DNA of 64,000 nt from Enterobacter cloacae subsp. cloacae ATCC 13047 (GTDB taxonomy: Bacteria; Pseudomonadota; Gammaproteobacteria; Enterobacterales; Enterobacteriaceae), in assembly GCF_000025565.1 (NCBI RefSeq), contig NC_014121.1, positions 3,038,001 through 3,102,000 of the forward strand. Reading direction: 5' to 3'. The notes under the pieces are model-generated. The model saw nothing but the letters and a program-made list of their open reading frames with translations. It was not told where the DNA came from and made no database searches. How positions within the stretch are numbered: position 1 is the stretch's first letter; each line of letters begins with the position of its first letter. Below, in pieces: positions 41,579 to 50,323 of this stretch. A program made the position numbers and the translations under genes.

Positions 41579-42888
41579 GTAAGTCCAACAAGATGGGCGT
41601 GGTGCAGCTGACCATCCTCACCATGGTCAACATGATGGGGTCAGGGATTATTATGCTGCCCACCAAACTTGCCGAGGTGGGTACTATTTCGATTATCTCC
41701 TGGCTGGTAACCGCGGTCGGCTCCATGGCGCTGGCATGGGCATTTGCCAAATGCGGAATGTTCAGCCGCAAGTCAGGCGGGATGGGCGGCTACGCCGAAT
41801 ACGCCTTCGGCAAATCTGGCAACTTTATGGCTAACTACACCTATGGCGTGTCGCTGCTGATCGCCAACGTGGCGATTGCCATCTCCGCCGTGGGTTACGG
41901 TACGGAGCTGTTTGGTGCCACGCTCAGCCCGGTGCAAATTGGGCTGGCGACCATCGGCGTACTGTGGATCTGCACCGTGGCCAACTTTGGCGGCGCGCGC
42001 ATCACCGGCCAGCTGAGTAGCATCACCGTCTGGGGCGTGATTATCCCGGTTGTCGGGCTATGCATCATCGGATGGTTCTGGTTCAGTCCGACCCTGTACG
42101 CGAACTCCTGGAACCCGCACCATGTGCCGTTCTTTTCCGCTGTGGGGTCCTCTATCGCCATGACGCTGTGGGCCTTCCTTGGTCTGGAATCTGCCTGCGC
42201 AAACGCGGAAGTGGTAGAGAACCCGGAAAAGAACGTCCCGATTGCCGTTCTTGGCGGAACGCTGGGCGCGGCGGTGATCTATATCGTCTCCACTAACGTT
42301 ATTGCCGGTATCGTACCGAACATGGATTTGGCTAACTCCACGGCGCCGTTTGGGCTGGCCTTCGCGCAGATGTTCACCCCGGAAGTCGGGAAAGTGATCA
42401 TGGGGCTGATGGTCATGTCCTGCTGCGGTTCGCTCCTCGGCTGGCAGTTCACCATCGCGCAGGTGTTTAAATCTTCGGCTGACGAAGGTTACTTCCCGAA
42501 AATCTTCTCCCGCGTGACCAAAGCCGATGCGCCGGTGCAGGGCATGCTGGCCATTGTCATCTTCCAGAGCGGATTGTCGCTGATGACCATTAGCCCGTCG
42601 CTGAACAGCCAGTTCAACGTGCTGGTCAACCTGGCGGTGGTGACGAATATCATTCCATATATTCTGTCGATGGCGGCGCTGGTGATCATTCAGAAGGTGG
42701 CGAAAGTCGATCCCCGTAAAGCACGGGCGGCCAATATTGTGGCGCTGATTGGGGCGATTTACAGCTTCTATGCGCTCTACTCATCCGGCCAGGAGGCGAT
42801 GCTTTATGGTGCGATGGTGACCTTTATGGGCTGGACGCTGTACGGGCTGGTCTCACCGCGGTTTGAATTGAAGAATAAACATAGTTAG
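41575..42888 (+). CDS. potE: Putrescine-ornithine antiporter PotE
   Basis: PotE exchanges external ornithine for internal putrescine in the inner membrane, completing the acid-resistance cycle begun by SpeF. The 437-residue protein of the APC superfamily has 12 predicted helices and starts MSKSNKMGVVQLTILTMVNM with the GSGI motif in the first helix. E. coli PotE is 439 residues. It overlaps speF by 4 bases. Confidence 0.97.
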   Translation: MSKSNKMGVVQLTILTMVNMMGSGIIMLPTKLAEVGTISIISWLVTAVGSMALAWAFAKCGMFSRKSGGMGGYAEYAFGKSGNFMANYTYGVSLLIANVAIAISAVGYGTELFGATLSPVQIGLATIGVLWICTVANFGGARITGQLSSITVWGVIIPVVGLCIIGWFWFSPTLYANSWNPHHVPFFSAVGSSIAMTLWAFLGLESACANAEVVENPEKNVPIAVLGGTLGAAVIYIVSTNVIAGIVPNMDLANSTAPFGLAFAQMFTPEVGKVIMGLMVMSCCGSLLGWQFTIAQVFKSSADEGYFPKIFSRVTKADAPVQGMLAIVIFQSGLSLMTISPSLNSQFNVLVNLAVVTNIIPYILSMAALVIIQKVAKVDPRKARAANIVALIGAIYSFYALYSSGQEAMLYGAMVTFMGWTLYGLVSPRFELKNKHS

Positions 42889-42896
42889 GTAAAAGC

Positions 42897-42925
42897 AAAA
42901 CGGCAACCCAGGGGTTGCCGTTTTT
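42897..42925. terminator. Bidirectional terminator after potE
   Basis: AAAACGGCAACC and GGTTGCCGTTTTT form a 12-bp stem around a four-base loop with A and T runs on both sides. It ends speF-potE; pgm comes from the other side after the adjacent repeat. Confidence 0.85.
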
Positions 42926-42930
42926 CGTGT

Positions 42931-42978
42931 TTTCACCCTCTCCCTGTGGGAGAGGGCCGGGGTGAGGGCATCAGCCCG
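42931..42978. repeat. Dispersed palindromic repeat, copy 3 (potE-pgm spacer)
   Basis: CACCCTCTCCC-tgt-GGGAGAGGG then CCGGGGTGAGGGCATCAG. It is the same element as at 19578, 24821 and 61361, here in inverse orientation relative to copies 2 and 4. Confidence 0.8.
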
Positions 42979-42991
42979 CGCCGAACACCAC

Positions 42992-44632
42992 TTACGCGTT
43001 TTTCAGCACTTCGCTGACAATCTCTACCGCTTCTTTCTCAATCTGCTGGCGATGCTCAGCGCCGAGGAAGCTTTCACAATAGATTTTGTACGCATCTTCC
43101 GTACCGGATGGACGCGCGGCGAACCAGCCATTTTCGGTCATCACTTTCAGACCACCGATAGAGGCACCGTTACCCGGCGCAGCCGTCAGACGTGCCGTAA
43201 TCGGATCACCGGCCAGCGTGCTGGCACTGACCATCTCCGGAGAGAGTTTAGACAGGGCTGCTTTCTGTGCGGAGGTCGCGCTTGCCTGGATACGGTTGTA
43301 GCTCGGTGCACCAAAGCGCGCCGCCAGCTCGTCGTAGTGTTCCTGCGGGTTCTTGCCGGTGACCGCGGTGATCTCCGCCGCCAGAAGACACATGATGATA
43401 CCGTCTTTGTCGGTTGACCATGGTGTGCCGTCGAAACGCAGGAAGGATGCCCCCGCGCTCTCTTCACCACCAAAGCCGAAGCTGCCGTCATGCAGACCGT
43501 CAACAAACCATTTAAAGCCCACCGGCACTTCCACCAGCTTGCGACCCAGCGCATCGACCACGCGGTCGATCATCGCTGAAGAAACCAGCGTTTTACCTAC
43601 AGCCACCTCTTTGCCCCACTGTGGACGATGCTGGAACAGGTAGTTGATTGCCACAGCCAGGTAGTGGTTTGGGTTCATCAGCCCGGCCGGGGTAACGATA
43701 CCGTGGCGGTCATAATCCGGGTCGTTGGCGAAGGCCAGATCGAATTTGTCACGCAGTGCCAGCAGGCCTGCCATCGCGCACTCGGAGGAGCAGTCCATAC
43801 GGATCGCGCCGTCTTTATCAAGGTGCATAAAGCGGAAGGTCTGATCGACGTGATCGTTAACGATGGTCAGATCCAGCTTGTAATGCTCTGCAATGCGTTT
43901 CCAGTATTCAATACCAGAGCCGCCCAGCGGATCCACACCCAGCTTCAGGCCGGCTTTCTGGATAGCCGCCATATCGACGATATCCGCCAGCCCCTCCACG
44001 AACGGCTGCACCAGATCCTGCTCTTTCACGTGGCCGGACGCCATGGCCGCATCCAGAGAAATACGCTTAACGCCTTTCAGACCATCGGCCAGTAAGGCGT
44101 TGGCGCGGTCTTCCACCACTTTGGTGACGTTGGTATCTGCCGGGCCACCGTTAGGTGGGTTGTATTTGATACCACCGTCTTCCGGCGGGTTGTGAGAAGG
44201 CGTGATAACGATACCGTCAGCCTGTGGGCCACCTTTTTTGTTGTGCACAAGGATAGCGTTAGAGACGGCAGGCGTTGGGGTGAAACCGTTATTTTCCTGC
44301 ACAATTACATCAACGCCGTTCGCCGCCAGAACTTCCAGCACGGAAATGAATGCCGGTTCAGACAGGGCGTGAGTATCTTTTCCCACGTAGCACGGACCGG
44401 TAACACCGTTTTTGGCGCGCTCTTCCGCAATGGCCTGAGCAATGGCCAGAATGTGCGGTTCGTTAAAGCTATGGCGTGCCGCGCTACCGCGATGGCCTGA
44501 TGTCCCAAACTTCACTGCGTGTTCTGCGTTGCCCACGACCGGTTTCAGCACATAATACTGCGCGGTCAGCTGAGCGACGTTAATCAAATCGCTTTGTTGT
44601 GCAGGTTGGCCTGCACGGCTGTGATTTGCCAT
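42992..44632 (-). CDS. pgm: Phosphoglucomutase
   Basis: Pgm interconverts glucose-1-phosphate and glucose-6-phosphate, needed for galactose use and glycan precursors. ATG 44632 ([19 protein letters not shown]) gives 546 residues as in E. coli; a seven-residue longer frame exists. The catalytic serine is in [11 protein letters not shown], the metal loop in DPDYDRHG, the sugar loop in GEESAGASF and the phosphate site in [11 protein letters not shown]. It follows seqA by 24 bases, as in E. coli, where the two are cotranscribed. Confidence 0.98.
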   Translation of the reverse strand: MANHSRAGQPAQQSDLINVAQLTAQYYVLKPVVGNAEHAVKFGTSGHRGSAARHSFNEPHILAIAQAIAEERAKNGVTGPCYVGKDTHALSEPAFISVLEVLAANGVDVIVQENNGFTPTPAVSNAILVHNKKGGPQADGIVITPSHNPPEDGGIKYNPPNGGPADTNVTKVVEDRANALLADGLKGVKRISLDAAMASGHVKEQDLVQPFVEGLADIVDMAAIQKAGLKLGVDPLGGSGIEYWKRIAEHYKLDLTIVNDHVDQTFRFMHLDKDGAIRMDCSSECAMAGLLALRDKFDLAFANDPDYDRHGIVTPAGLMNPNHYLAVAINYLFQHRPQWGKEVAVGKTLVSSAMIDRVVDALGRKLVEVPVGFKWFVDGLHDGSFGFGGEESAGASFLRFDGTPWSTDKDGIIMCLLAAEITAVTGKNPQEHYDELAARFGAPSYNRIQASATSAQKAALSKLSPEMVSASTLAGDPITARLTAAPGNGASIGGLKVMTENGWFAARPSGTEDAYKIYCESFLGAEHRQQIEKEAVEIVSEVLKNA

Positions 44633-44656
44633 TACCGGGTCCTTCTGATGCAAGGG

Positions 44657-45205
44657 TTAAATTGTACCGCAAACCTTTTCAATCAATTCCGCCGGGAACT
44701 GCATGGACTGCATGATGTGTTCAACCATGCTGCACTTGCGGCCCGTATTGGTATTGGTGATGACCCAGTACGGTGTGCCAGGGACATGTTTAGGTTTGGT
44801 CTGGTTGCCATTTTGCAGCAGCGTCTGCTCGTCGCCCGCGAAATAGACGCGCGTGCGACCGTGCAGCGACTCAGTCGCTTCAGCAAACGCCTTGTTATCC
44901 AGTGAATAAAGTGTAGACAGCACCAGCATGAAGCGGTTGACCGCTTTTTTCTGCTCTGCATATTCATCAGACAGCAGCAGCTCGCGCATCGCACGTACTT
45001 TGTCTTTCACCTGCACGGCGGCAGGTTTTGCTTGTGCAACAACACTCGGCTGAGACACGACATCTTTAGTGGCTGGGGTAGCAAACGGTGAGGCGGCGGA
45101 AATTTTAAGCATGCGCCGTAAAATGTCGGACGCGCTCTCCCCGATATGCCGCGTTTGGCTGGCAATAAACTGATAGAGTTCGTCATCAACTTCGATTGTT
45201 TTCAT
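44657..45205 (-). CDS. seqA: SeqA, negative modulator of replication initiation
   Basis: SeqA binds hemimethylated GATC sites, sequesters oriC and organises new DNA. The 182-residue protein has an N-terminal oligomerisation domain (MKTIEVDDELYQFIASQTRHIGES in part), a variable linker at about 50-70 that differs from E. coli, and a C-terminal DNA-binding domain (GNQTKPKHVPGTPYWVITNTN, ending EKVCGTI). ATG 45205 fits the family; an 11-residue upstream extension does not. Confidence 0.97.
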   Translation of the reverse strand: MKTIEVDDELYQFIASQTRHIGESASDILRRMLKISAASPFATPATKDVVSQPSVVAQAKPAAVQVKDKVRAMRELLLSDEYAEQKKAVNRFMLVLSTLYSLDNKAFAEATESLHGRTRVYFAGDEQTLLQNGNQTKPKHVPGTPYWVITNTNTGRKCSMVEHIMQSMQFPAELIEKVCGTI

Positions 45206-45247
45206 CTTAATCCAGTGCGATATCTTATCTGAATACAAGTCGTTGAG

Positions 45248-45253
45248 ATTATA
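45248..45253 (-). promoter_or_regulatory. Candidate -10 of seqA-pgm
   Basis: A perfect TATAAT on the minus strand, 43 bases before the seqA start. No good -35 lies at 16-18 bases. The spacer of 183 bases separates divergent seqA and ybfF. Confidence 0.4.
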
Positions 45254-45388
45254 AAGTCAAATCCCAACAGCGGATAGCGTCAAACCAGGTTGGCGGCAAA
45301 AGTCAGATTAAACTGGAACCTTGCAGCCGGGCGGCAGAATGGTCAACATAATACCCTAACCTGTCACACCTAAAAAAAGAACTTTGCC

Positions 45389-46162
45389 ATGAAATTGAAT
45401 ACCCGAGCGCAATCTGCACAATCGCCGAACACGAATCCTCCCATCGTACTGGTTCACGGGCTGTTTGGCAGCCTGGATAACCTGGGCGTGCTGGCACGCG
45501 ATCTGGTTACCGATCACGATATTTTGCAGGTGGATATGCGAAATCATGGCCTTTCCGGGCGTTCAGAAGAGATGACCTATGCGGCCATGGCGCAGGATCT
45601 GCTGGATACGCTGGATGCCAACAATCTCGAGAAAGTGACGTTGATCGGGCATTCCATGGGCGGCAAAGCGGTCATGGCCCTGACGGCTCTGGCACCAGAA
45701 AGAATAAGTGGCCTGGTGGTCATAGATGTCGCCCCGGTGGATTACAACGTCCGTCGCCATGATGAGATTTTCGCCGCCATCAACGCGGTGACCAACGCTG
45801 GCGTCTCGACGCGCCAACAGGCAGCCGTCGTTATGCGTGAGCATCTGGATGAAGAAGGGGTTATCCAGTTTCTGCTGAAATCGTTCGTTGACGGTCAGTG
45901 GCGTTTCAACGTGCCGGTGCTGTGGGAGCAGTACGATAACATCGTTGGTTGGGAAACCGTTCCGGCATGGCCGCACCCTACCCTCTTCATTCGTGGCGGC
46001 AATTCGCCCTACGTTACCGACGCCTGTCGCGATACCCTGCTGGCGCAATTCCCGCAGGCACGCGCTCATGTCATAGCTGGCGCCGGACATTGGGTTCATG
46101 CGGAAAAACCAGACGCCGTCTTACGTGCCATTCGCCGCTATCTGACTGATACGGCAAATTGA
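45389..46162 (+). CDS. ybfF: YbfF, alpha/beta-hydrolase esterase
   Basis: YbfF is a small cytoplasmic alpha/beta-hydrolase with esterase activity on short acyl and palmitoyl-CoA or malonyl-CoA substrates in E. coli; its role in the cell is unclear. The 257-residue protein has the oxyanion segment VLVHGLFGSLDN, the nucleophile Ser89 in GHSMGG, and the catalytic His in GAGHWVHAEKP near the end. It is divergent from seqA and followed by a strong hairpin. Confidence 0.95.
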   Translation: MKLNTRAQSAQSPNTNPPIVLVHGLFGSLDNLGVLARDLVTDHDILQVDMRNHGLSGRSEEMTYAAMAQDLLDTLDANNLEKVTLIGHSMGGKAVMALTALAPERISGLVVIDVAPVDYNVRRHDEIFAAINAVTNAGVSTRQQAAVVMREHLDEEGVIQFLLKSFVDGQWRFNVPVLWEQYDNIVGWETVPAWPHPTLFIRGGNSPYVTDACRDTLLAQFPQARAHVIAGAGHWVHAEKPDAVLRAIRRYLTDTAN

Positions 46163-46174
46163 TTAAAAAGAGAG

Positions 46175-46202
46175 CGACTGGAAGGCTGCGGGCTTCCAGT
46201 CG
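46175..46202 (+). terminator. Hairpin after ybfF
   Basis: A perfect 10-bp stem CGACTGGAAG/CTTCCAGTCG with an eight-base loop, 13 bases after the ybfF stop. T5 occurs only about 10 bases later (GCCGTTTTTGG), so it may be a leaky terminator ahead of ybfE-fldA. Confidence 0.55.
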
Positions 46203-46290
46203 TTGGCGTGCCGTTTTTGGTGATGTATGATGGCGCGCTTATCGCCCAGGCATTAGCAGGGCGGCGTGTTTCCCCCGAAGTCTCAGAATC

Positions 46291-46578
46291 ATGGCCAAAG
46301 AACAAACGGACCGTACGACACTAGATCTGTTCGCGAATGAGCGTCGACCGGGACGACCAAAAACGAATCCGCTTTCGCGCGACGAACAGCTGCGTATTAA
46401 TAAACGCAACCAGCTTAAACGCGATAAAAATCGTGGGCTTAAGCGTGTCGAACTGAAGCTCAACGCCGACGCTGTCGATGCGCTAAACGAACTGGCTGAC
46501 GCGCGTAATATCAGCCGCAGCGAGCTGATCGAAGAGATGTTACTCACCCAACTCGAGACCATGCGCAGTAAGGCATAA
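46291..46578 (+). CDS. ybfE: YbfE, LexA-regulated-family protein (CopB-type ribbon-helix-helix)
   Basis: This small basic protein of 95 residues matches E. coli YbfE (97), described as LexA-regulated with a predicted ribbon-helix-helix fold. The C-terminal half (LKLNADAVDALNELADARNI then SRSELIEEMLL) has the ribbon-helix-helix pattern. The N-terminal half is rich in Arg and Lys. I found no CTGT-N8-ACAG LexA box in the 128 bases upstream, so SOS control may be lost or weak here. It is probably cotranscribed with fldA, which starts 155 bases on. Confidence 0.92.
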   Translation: MAKEQTDRTTLDLFANERRPGRPKTNPLSRDEQLRINKRNQLKRDKNRGLKRVELKLNADAVDALNELADARNISRSELIEEMLLTQLETMRSKA

Positions 46579-46733
46579 GTCCGAAAAATCCCTTTATTAC
46601 CCTTTTCATGTAGCACAGAGTGCAGTCCTGCGCGATAGCTGTTTCCGCAGGGTTGCCTGTTCTGCTATTATTGCCTTTATCCGTGGACAAATTGCGCCAC
46701 CATACCATTAAGTATCAAGAGGTTATTTTACTC

Positions 46734-47264
46734 ATGGCAATTATCGGCATTTTCTTCGGCAGTGATACCGGCAATACCGAAAATATCGCAAAAAACATTC
46801 AAAAACAGCTCGGTAAAGACGTTGCCGATGTGCACGACATCGCCAAGAGCAGCAAAGAAGATCTCGAAGGCTATGACATCCTGCTGCTGGGTATTCCGAC
46901 CTGGTATTACGGTGAAGCCCAGTGTGACTGGGATGATTTCTTCCCAACGCTGGAAGAGGTGGATTTCAACGGCAAGCTGGTTGCCCTGTTTGGCTGCGGC
47001 GACCAGGAAGACTATGCAGAGTACTTCTGTGATGCGCTGGGCACCATCCGCGACATTATTGAGCCAAACGGTGCCGTTATTGTAGGTCACTGGCCTACCG
47101 CTGGTTACCACTTCGAAGCGTCTAAAGGTCTGGCAGACGACGATCACTTCGTGGGTCTGGCGATTGACGAAGATCGTCAGCCAGAACTGACCGCCGAGCG
47201 CGTTGAAAAATGGGTTAAGCAGATCCGTGAAGAGCTGCACCTGGACGATATTCTCAACGCCTGA
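46734..47264 (+). CDS. fldA: Flavodoxin 1
   Basis: FldA is the essential FMN electron carrier that serves IspG/IspH, methionine synthase, biotin synthase and radical-SAM enzymes. The 176-residue long-chain flavodoxin starts [20 protein letters not shown], which includes the phosphate loop, with [15 protein letters not shown] and [12 protein letters not shown] as the isoalloxazine loops. ATG 46734 is chosen over an upstream frame to 46620. It lies directly before fur, as in E. coli. Confidence 0.98.
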   Translation: MAIIGIFFGSDTGNTENIAKNIQKQLGKDVADVHDIAKSSKEDLEGYDILLLGIPTWYYGEAQCDWDDFFPTLEEVDFNGKLVALFGCGDQEDYAEYFCDALGTIRDIIEPNGAVIVGHWPTAGYHFEASKGLADDDHFVGLAIDEDRQPELTAERVEKWVKQIREELHLDDILNA

Positions 47265-47473
47265 TGATTCTTGCGGCGCAACGGTGGTTGCGCCCATAAA
47301 CCAGGTCAAACCGATTAAATTAATTGCTACAATCTTTTAACTTTTTCGCCCAGACCTGTACAATGACCCCCTGATAAAACGTGGCTTTCACAATGCAAGT
47401 TTGTTGGTGATACCACGTTTTTATAAGCATACTTTACCTGAGACTTGCAGTTTTCATTTAGCCATGGCAGTTC

Positions 47474-47492
47474 TATAATGAGACGCATTATC
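47474..47492. promoter_or_regulatory. Fur box overlapping a fur promoter
   Basis: TATAATGAGACGCATTATC matches the 19-base Fur consensus at 15 positions. Its left end is a perfect -10 TATAAT, and TTTTCA 17 bases upstream could be a weak -35. Fur autoregulation is established in E. coli. A second candidate promoter (TTAACT, 16 bases, TACAAT at 47359-47364) lies upstream. Confidence 0.7.
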
Positions 47493-47558
47493 CCGGGTGC
47501 AATTTCTGTCACTTCCTACAGAAGTGAATCGTTTAGCAACAGGACAGATTCCGCATGA
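47478..47558 (+). CDS. uof: Uof, translated leader ORF coupled to fur
   Basis: The 26-residue ORF starts MRRIIPGAISVTSYRSES and ends FSNRTDSA; its TGA overlaps the fur ATG (ATGA). In E. coli the similar upstream ORF uof is translated, and fur translation depends on it. RyhB pairs near its start and so lowers Fur synthesis. Position, size and overlap match. The ATG lies inside the Fur box, so only transcripts from a promoter upstream of 47474 would contain the whole ORF; an alternative internal start is possible. Confidence 0.65.
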   Translation: MRRIIPGAISVTSYRSESFSNRTDSA

Positions 47559-48001
47559 CTGACAACAATACCGCATTAAAGAAGGCTGGCCTGAAAGTTA
47601 CGCTTCCTCGGTTAAAAATCCTTGAAGTGCTTCAGGGTCCAGACAATCACCATGTCAGTGCGGAAGACCTTTATAAGCGTCTTATCGACATGGGCGAAGA
47701 GATTGGGCTGGCAACCGTCTATCGTGTGCTGAACCAGTTTGATGACGCGGGCATTGTCACCCGTCATAATTTCGAAGGCGGTAAATCTGTATTCGAACTG
47801 ACTCAACAGCATCACCACGATCACCTGATCTGCCTGGATTGCGGCAAGGTCATTGAATTCAGCGATGATTCCATTGAATCTCGCCAGCGTGAAATCGCCG
47901 CACGTCACGGTATCCGCCTGACGAACCACAGCCTGTACCTGTATGGTCATTGCGCTGAAGGCGATTGCCGCGAAGACGATCACGCGCACGACGCGAAATA
48001 A
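47555..48001 (+). CDS. fur: Ferric uptake regulator Fur
   Basis: Fur is the iron-dependent repressor of iron uptake and of the RyhB small RNA. The 148-residue protein has an N-terminal winged helix (MTDNNTALKKAGLKVTLPRL, LATVYRVLNQFDDAG) and a C-terminal dimer and metal domain with HHHDH at 86-90 and CxxC at Cys93/Cys96. It is almost identical to E. coli Fur. It follows uof with a 4-base overlap and ends before a strong terminator. Confidence 0.99.
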   Translation: MTDNNTALKKAGLKVTLPRLKILEVLQGPDNHHVSAEDLYKRLIDMGEEIGLATVYRVLNQFDDAGIVTRHNFEGGKSVFELTQQHHHDHLICLDCGKVIEFSDDSIESRQREIAARHGIRLTNHSLYLYGHCAEGDCREDDHAHDAK

Positions 48002-48019
48002 ACACGTTTCATACTCTGA

Positions 48020-48045
48020 GCCAGCCGCAAGGTTGGCTTTTTTTT
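48020..48045 (+). terminator. Terminator after fur
   Basis: GCCAGCC/GGTTGGC stem with a GCAA loop followed by T8. Confidence 0.85.
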
Positions 48046-48060
48046 GCCTGCGGTCTGGCA

Positions 48061-48092
48061 AAAAAAAGCCCGGCAGCGCAGCGCTACCGGGC
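48061..48092 (-). terminator. Terminator after chiQ
   Basis: On the minus strand GCCCGG...CCGGGC with a GC-rich inner stem (AGCGC/GCGCT) is followed by T7, 14 bases after the chiQ stop. Confidence 0.85.
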
Positions 48093-48106
48093 ATGATAAC
48101 AGCGGG

Positions 48107-48436
48107 TTAATGGCTGTTGTTGCTGCGAATCTCTTTCCAGATCTGATCGCAACGCTTCGCGACTTCCTGATCGTTACCGGTTTTACGCGCCTGGATACAG
48201 GCCTGATAATCCATTACGCGAATATTCTCCTGGGTTGCGAACTGTTCATGCGCTTTCTCTTTTTTCAGCACATTCAGCACGCTCTGACAGGCTTCGATCT
48301 TCTCCGGCGAACCTTCCGCCGTATTGATACACGCGCTGTAGGCTTCTTTCAGACGGGAGTCCTCTTTCGGGGCCTGATTCTGCGCACAAGCCACCAGTCC
48401 CGATGCCAGCAACGCGACGATTACAATCTTTTTCAT
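48107..48436 (-). CDS. chiQ: ChiQ, small lipoprotein of the chitoporin operon
   Basis: ChiQ (YbfN) is a lipoprotein of unknown detailed role cotranscribed with chiP. The 109-residue protein has a lipoprotein signal ending in the lipobox GLVAC (lipid-modified Cys17), then a charged, helical mature part with three further cysteines (SACINTAEG, EACQSV, YQACIQ, KRCDQ). It starts 44 bases after the chiP stop. Confidence 0.93.
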   Translation of the reverse strand: MKKIVIVALLASGLVACAQNQAPKEDSRLKEAYSACINTAEGSPEKIEACQSVLNVLKKEKAHEQFATQENIRVMDYQACIQARKTGNDQEVAKRCDQIWKEIRSNNSH

Positions 48437-48480
48437 ATGTAGTCTCCGGTCCGGCGGGAATTACCCCGCCGGACGAGTCA

Positions 48481-49878
48481 TCAGAAGATGGTGAACGGTG
48501 CGATAACCATGAATTTCACGTCGCGTTCATCCTGGAAGATGTTGCCGTAACCGCCCGCGTAGCTCGGGATATCGGAGTGGTTGTCGTATTGTGTAAAGTG
48601 CAGTTTGAACATGGTCCCTTTGGCGCGACCATCCTGCAGGGTGTAGATCGCATCCAGGCTGTAAGCGGATTCTTTGAGACGATAGTTTGGATCGTAGTAT
48701 GCGTCTGGCGTTGCCATATCAGCTGGCTTCGCGTCCCATGCGTAGGCGTAAGATGCCCCCACCGCCCAGCCTGGCAGGTTCCAGTTTTTCAGATCATACA
48801 TTGCGCCGAAGAAGACTGCTTTTTCGCCATCGGCGTTGAAGTCGGAACGGTTATCCCACCAGATATCCAGACGACCGTTTGAAGAGGCATAGGTTGGGGT
48901 CATACGCTGCAGGAAGTAGCCCTGCTGCCCTTCCGCTTTTACCCACGTTCCTTCAAGACGCAAATCTACCTGACCGACTTTGTAGCCGAAGGTCAGCGCC
49001 TGCAACCACGCCGTGCCGTCATAAATATCATTCACGCCACCATCACTGACTTTATCTCGCGTACCGTAGAACTGGTAGCTGGTACTCAACGGGCTACCCG
49101 CGATGTCAATTTTATAACTGGCCTTAGCAAAATACTGATCGATATAACCTTCCGCCTGACCAAATGCCGCTTCAAGCACTAAATCATTTTTAAAGTCGTA
49201 CTTCGCGCCCAGCGAGTGAAGATAATCCACTTTGGTCTTTTTATCGTTCTGGTAGAACTTGTCCATTTCGATATGCCACGGCGCTTTATACTCGTTGGTC
49301 CACATATACGAGAAGCTCAACGCACCTGCGTCACCGTAATCAAAATTGGCGCCCGCTTCTGCCCCCTGATAGGTACCTGGCATAAAGCTCCAGTGTGGTG
49401 CTAACAGGGTTTGACCAGTTGGCTGAATATAACCACCGCGCGCCCATACCGGGCCGTATTTAAATTTCGCAGCAGCTTTATACAGGCTGATACCGCTTTT
49501 ATCTCCGGACCAGTCTTCTTTATACGCTTTATTACTGGAGGAGAAGGCTATTTCGTTCGGGTGGCCGCTGTCACCATTTTCCGCCATTTCAATTGCCGTG
49601 AAGGCGGCAATATCCAGGCCGAACATATCGGCAGCGTAACCAGACTGGAAATCCAGGTTGGCGTTCCAGGTAGAGTGAGAAAGGTTCGTTTTATATTTAT
49701 CTTCCGTGACATCTTTACGGTCACGTTCACGCTGCCAGTAATAAATACCGCCCGTGAGGGTTGAATCATCGATGAAGCCTGCGGCTTTAGCGTCTGGCGT
49801 CACCACCAGGCCTGACATTGCTGTCACACCGGCAATAGCCAGCGCCAGCGCACTACGTTTGCCACTGAACGTACGCAT
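48481..49878 (-). CDS. chiP: ChiP, chitooligosaccharide outer-membrane porin
   Basis: ChiP (YbfM) is an OprD-family porin that lets chitobiose and longer chitooligosaccharides cross the outer membrane. The 465-residue protein has a signal peptide cut near residue 32 (DAKA-AGF), many amphipathic beta-strands, and a C-terminal aromatic signature ([13 protein letters not shown]). It is the first gene of chiPQ. A ChiX small-RNA target sits directly upstream of the start codon, so translation is expected to be repressed unless chitosugars are present. Confidence 0.96.
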   Translation of the reverse strand: MRTFSGKRSALALAIAGVTAMSGLVVTPDAKAAGFIDDSTLTGGIYYWQRERDRKDVTEDKYKTNLSHSTWNANLDFQSGYAADMFGLDIAAFTAIEMAENGDSGHPNEIAFSSSNKAYKEDWSGDKSGISLYKAAAKFKYGPVWARGGYIQPTGQTLLAPHWSFMPGTYQGAEAGANFDYGDAGALSFSYMWTNEYKAPWHIEMDKFYQNDKKTKVDYLHSLGAKYDFKNDLVLEAAFGQAEGYIDQYFAKASYKIDIAGSPLSTSYQFYGTRDKVSDGGVNDIYDGTAWLQALTFGYKVGQVDLRLEGTWVKAEGQQGYFLQRMTPTYASSNGRLDIWWDNRSDFNADGEKAVFFGAMYDLKNWNLPGWAVGASYAYAWDAKPADMATPDAYYDPNYRLKESAYSLDAIYTLQDGRAKGTMFKLHFTQYDNHSDIPSYAGGYGNIFQDERDVKFMVIAPFTIF

Positions 49879-49883
49879 AGATT

Positions 49884-49897
49884 ATTCCTCTTTGACG
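49884..49897 (-). promoter_or_regulatory. ChiX (MicM) sRNA pairing site over the chiP ribosome site
   Basis: On the minus strand the chiP leader reads CGTCAAAGAGGAAT just before the start. It is perfectly complementary to the ATTCCTCTTTGACG seed of E. coli ChiX and includes the GAGGA ribosome site. The chiX gene itself is not in the window; the match uses the known E. coli sequence from memory. Confidence 0.8.
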
Positions 49898-50270
49898 AAT
49901 TAAAACGCCTAAAACGGCGAAAAATATAAAAGACCTGATGGTCAGGGGTAGTCGGAAATACCCTCGAATAACTACCGTCTTTAGGTTATTTTTCGCGACG
50001 CGAATTATCAATGCTTTTCGGTGGCTAAAACTCAGGATTATGACGAAGAGCACATAATTGGTAGTGCTTTGTAACATTTAACGGGATGCCAGTACTGGCG
50101 GGGGAAAAGGCCGATTTTCAATAAGTAACGCGTTAAATGATATTCTTTTTACGGTGCGTCAGACTTTTGAAAGGGGATAAACTTTTTTTAAAAAAATAAG
50201 TAGCACCACATTGACCTGTTATTTTTATAAACGCTATTTGGCTACTGCTTTAAAGGCATGATCACTCTAT
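49898..50270 (-). promoter_or_regulatory. chiP promoter and leader region, no gene
   Basis: The spacer between glnS and chiP holds no ORF of note. A T7A7 symmetric tract at about 50180-50201, flanked by TTATTT-like sequence on the minus strand, resembles a NagC operator; NagC control of chiP is known in E. coli. A perfect 12-base palindrome GCCAGTACTGGC lies at 50088-50099 with no assigned role. Confidence 0.45.
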
Positions 50271-50297
50271 AAAAAAACGCCGCATTACGCGGCGTTT
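50271..50297 (-). terminator. Terminator after glnS
   Basis: ACGCCGC/GCGGCGT stem with a short loop; on the minus strand it is followed by T7. It lies 27 bases after the glnS stop. Confidence 0.85.
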
Positions 50298-50323
50298 GTT
50301 TCTCATTGACCAGCGCGGCGTTA

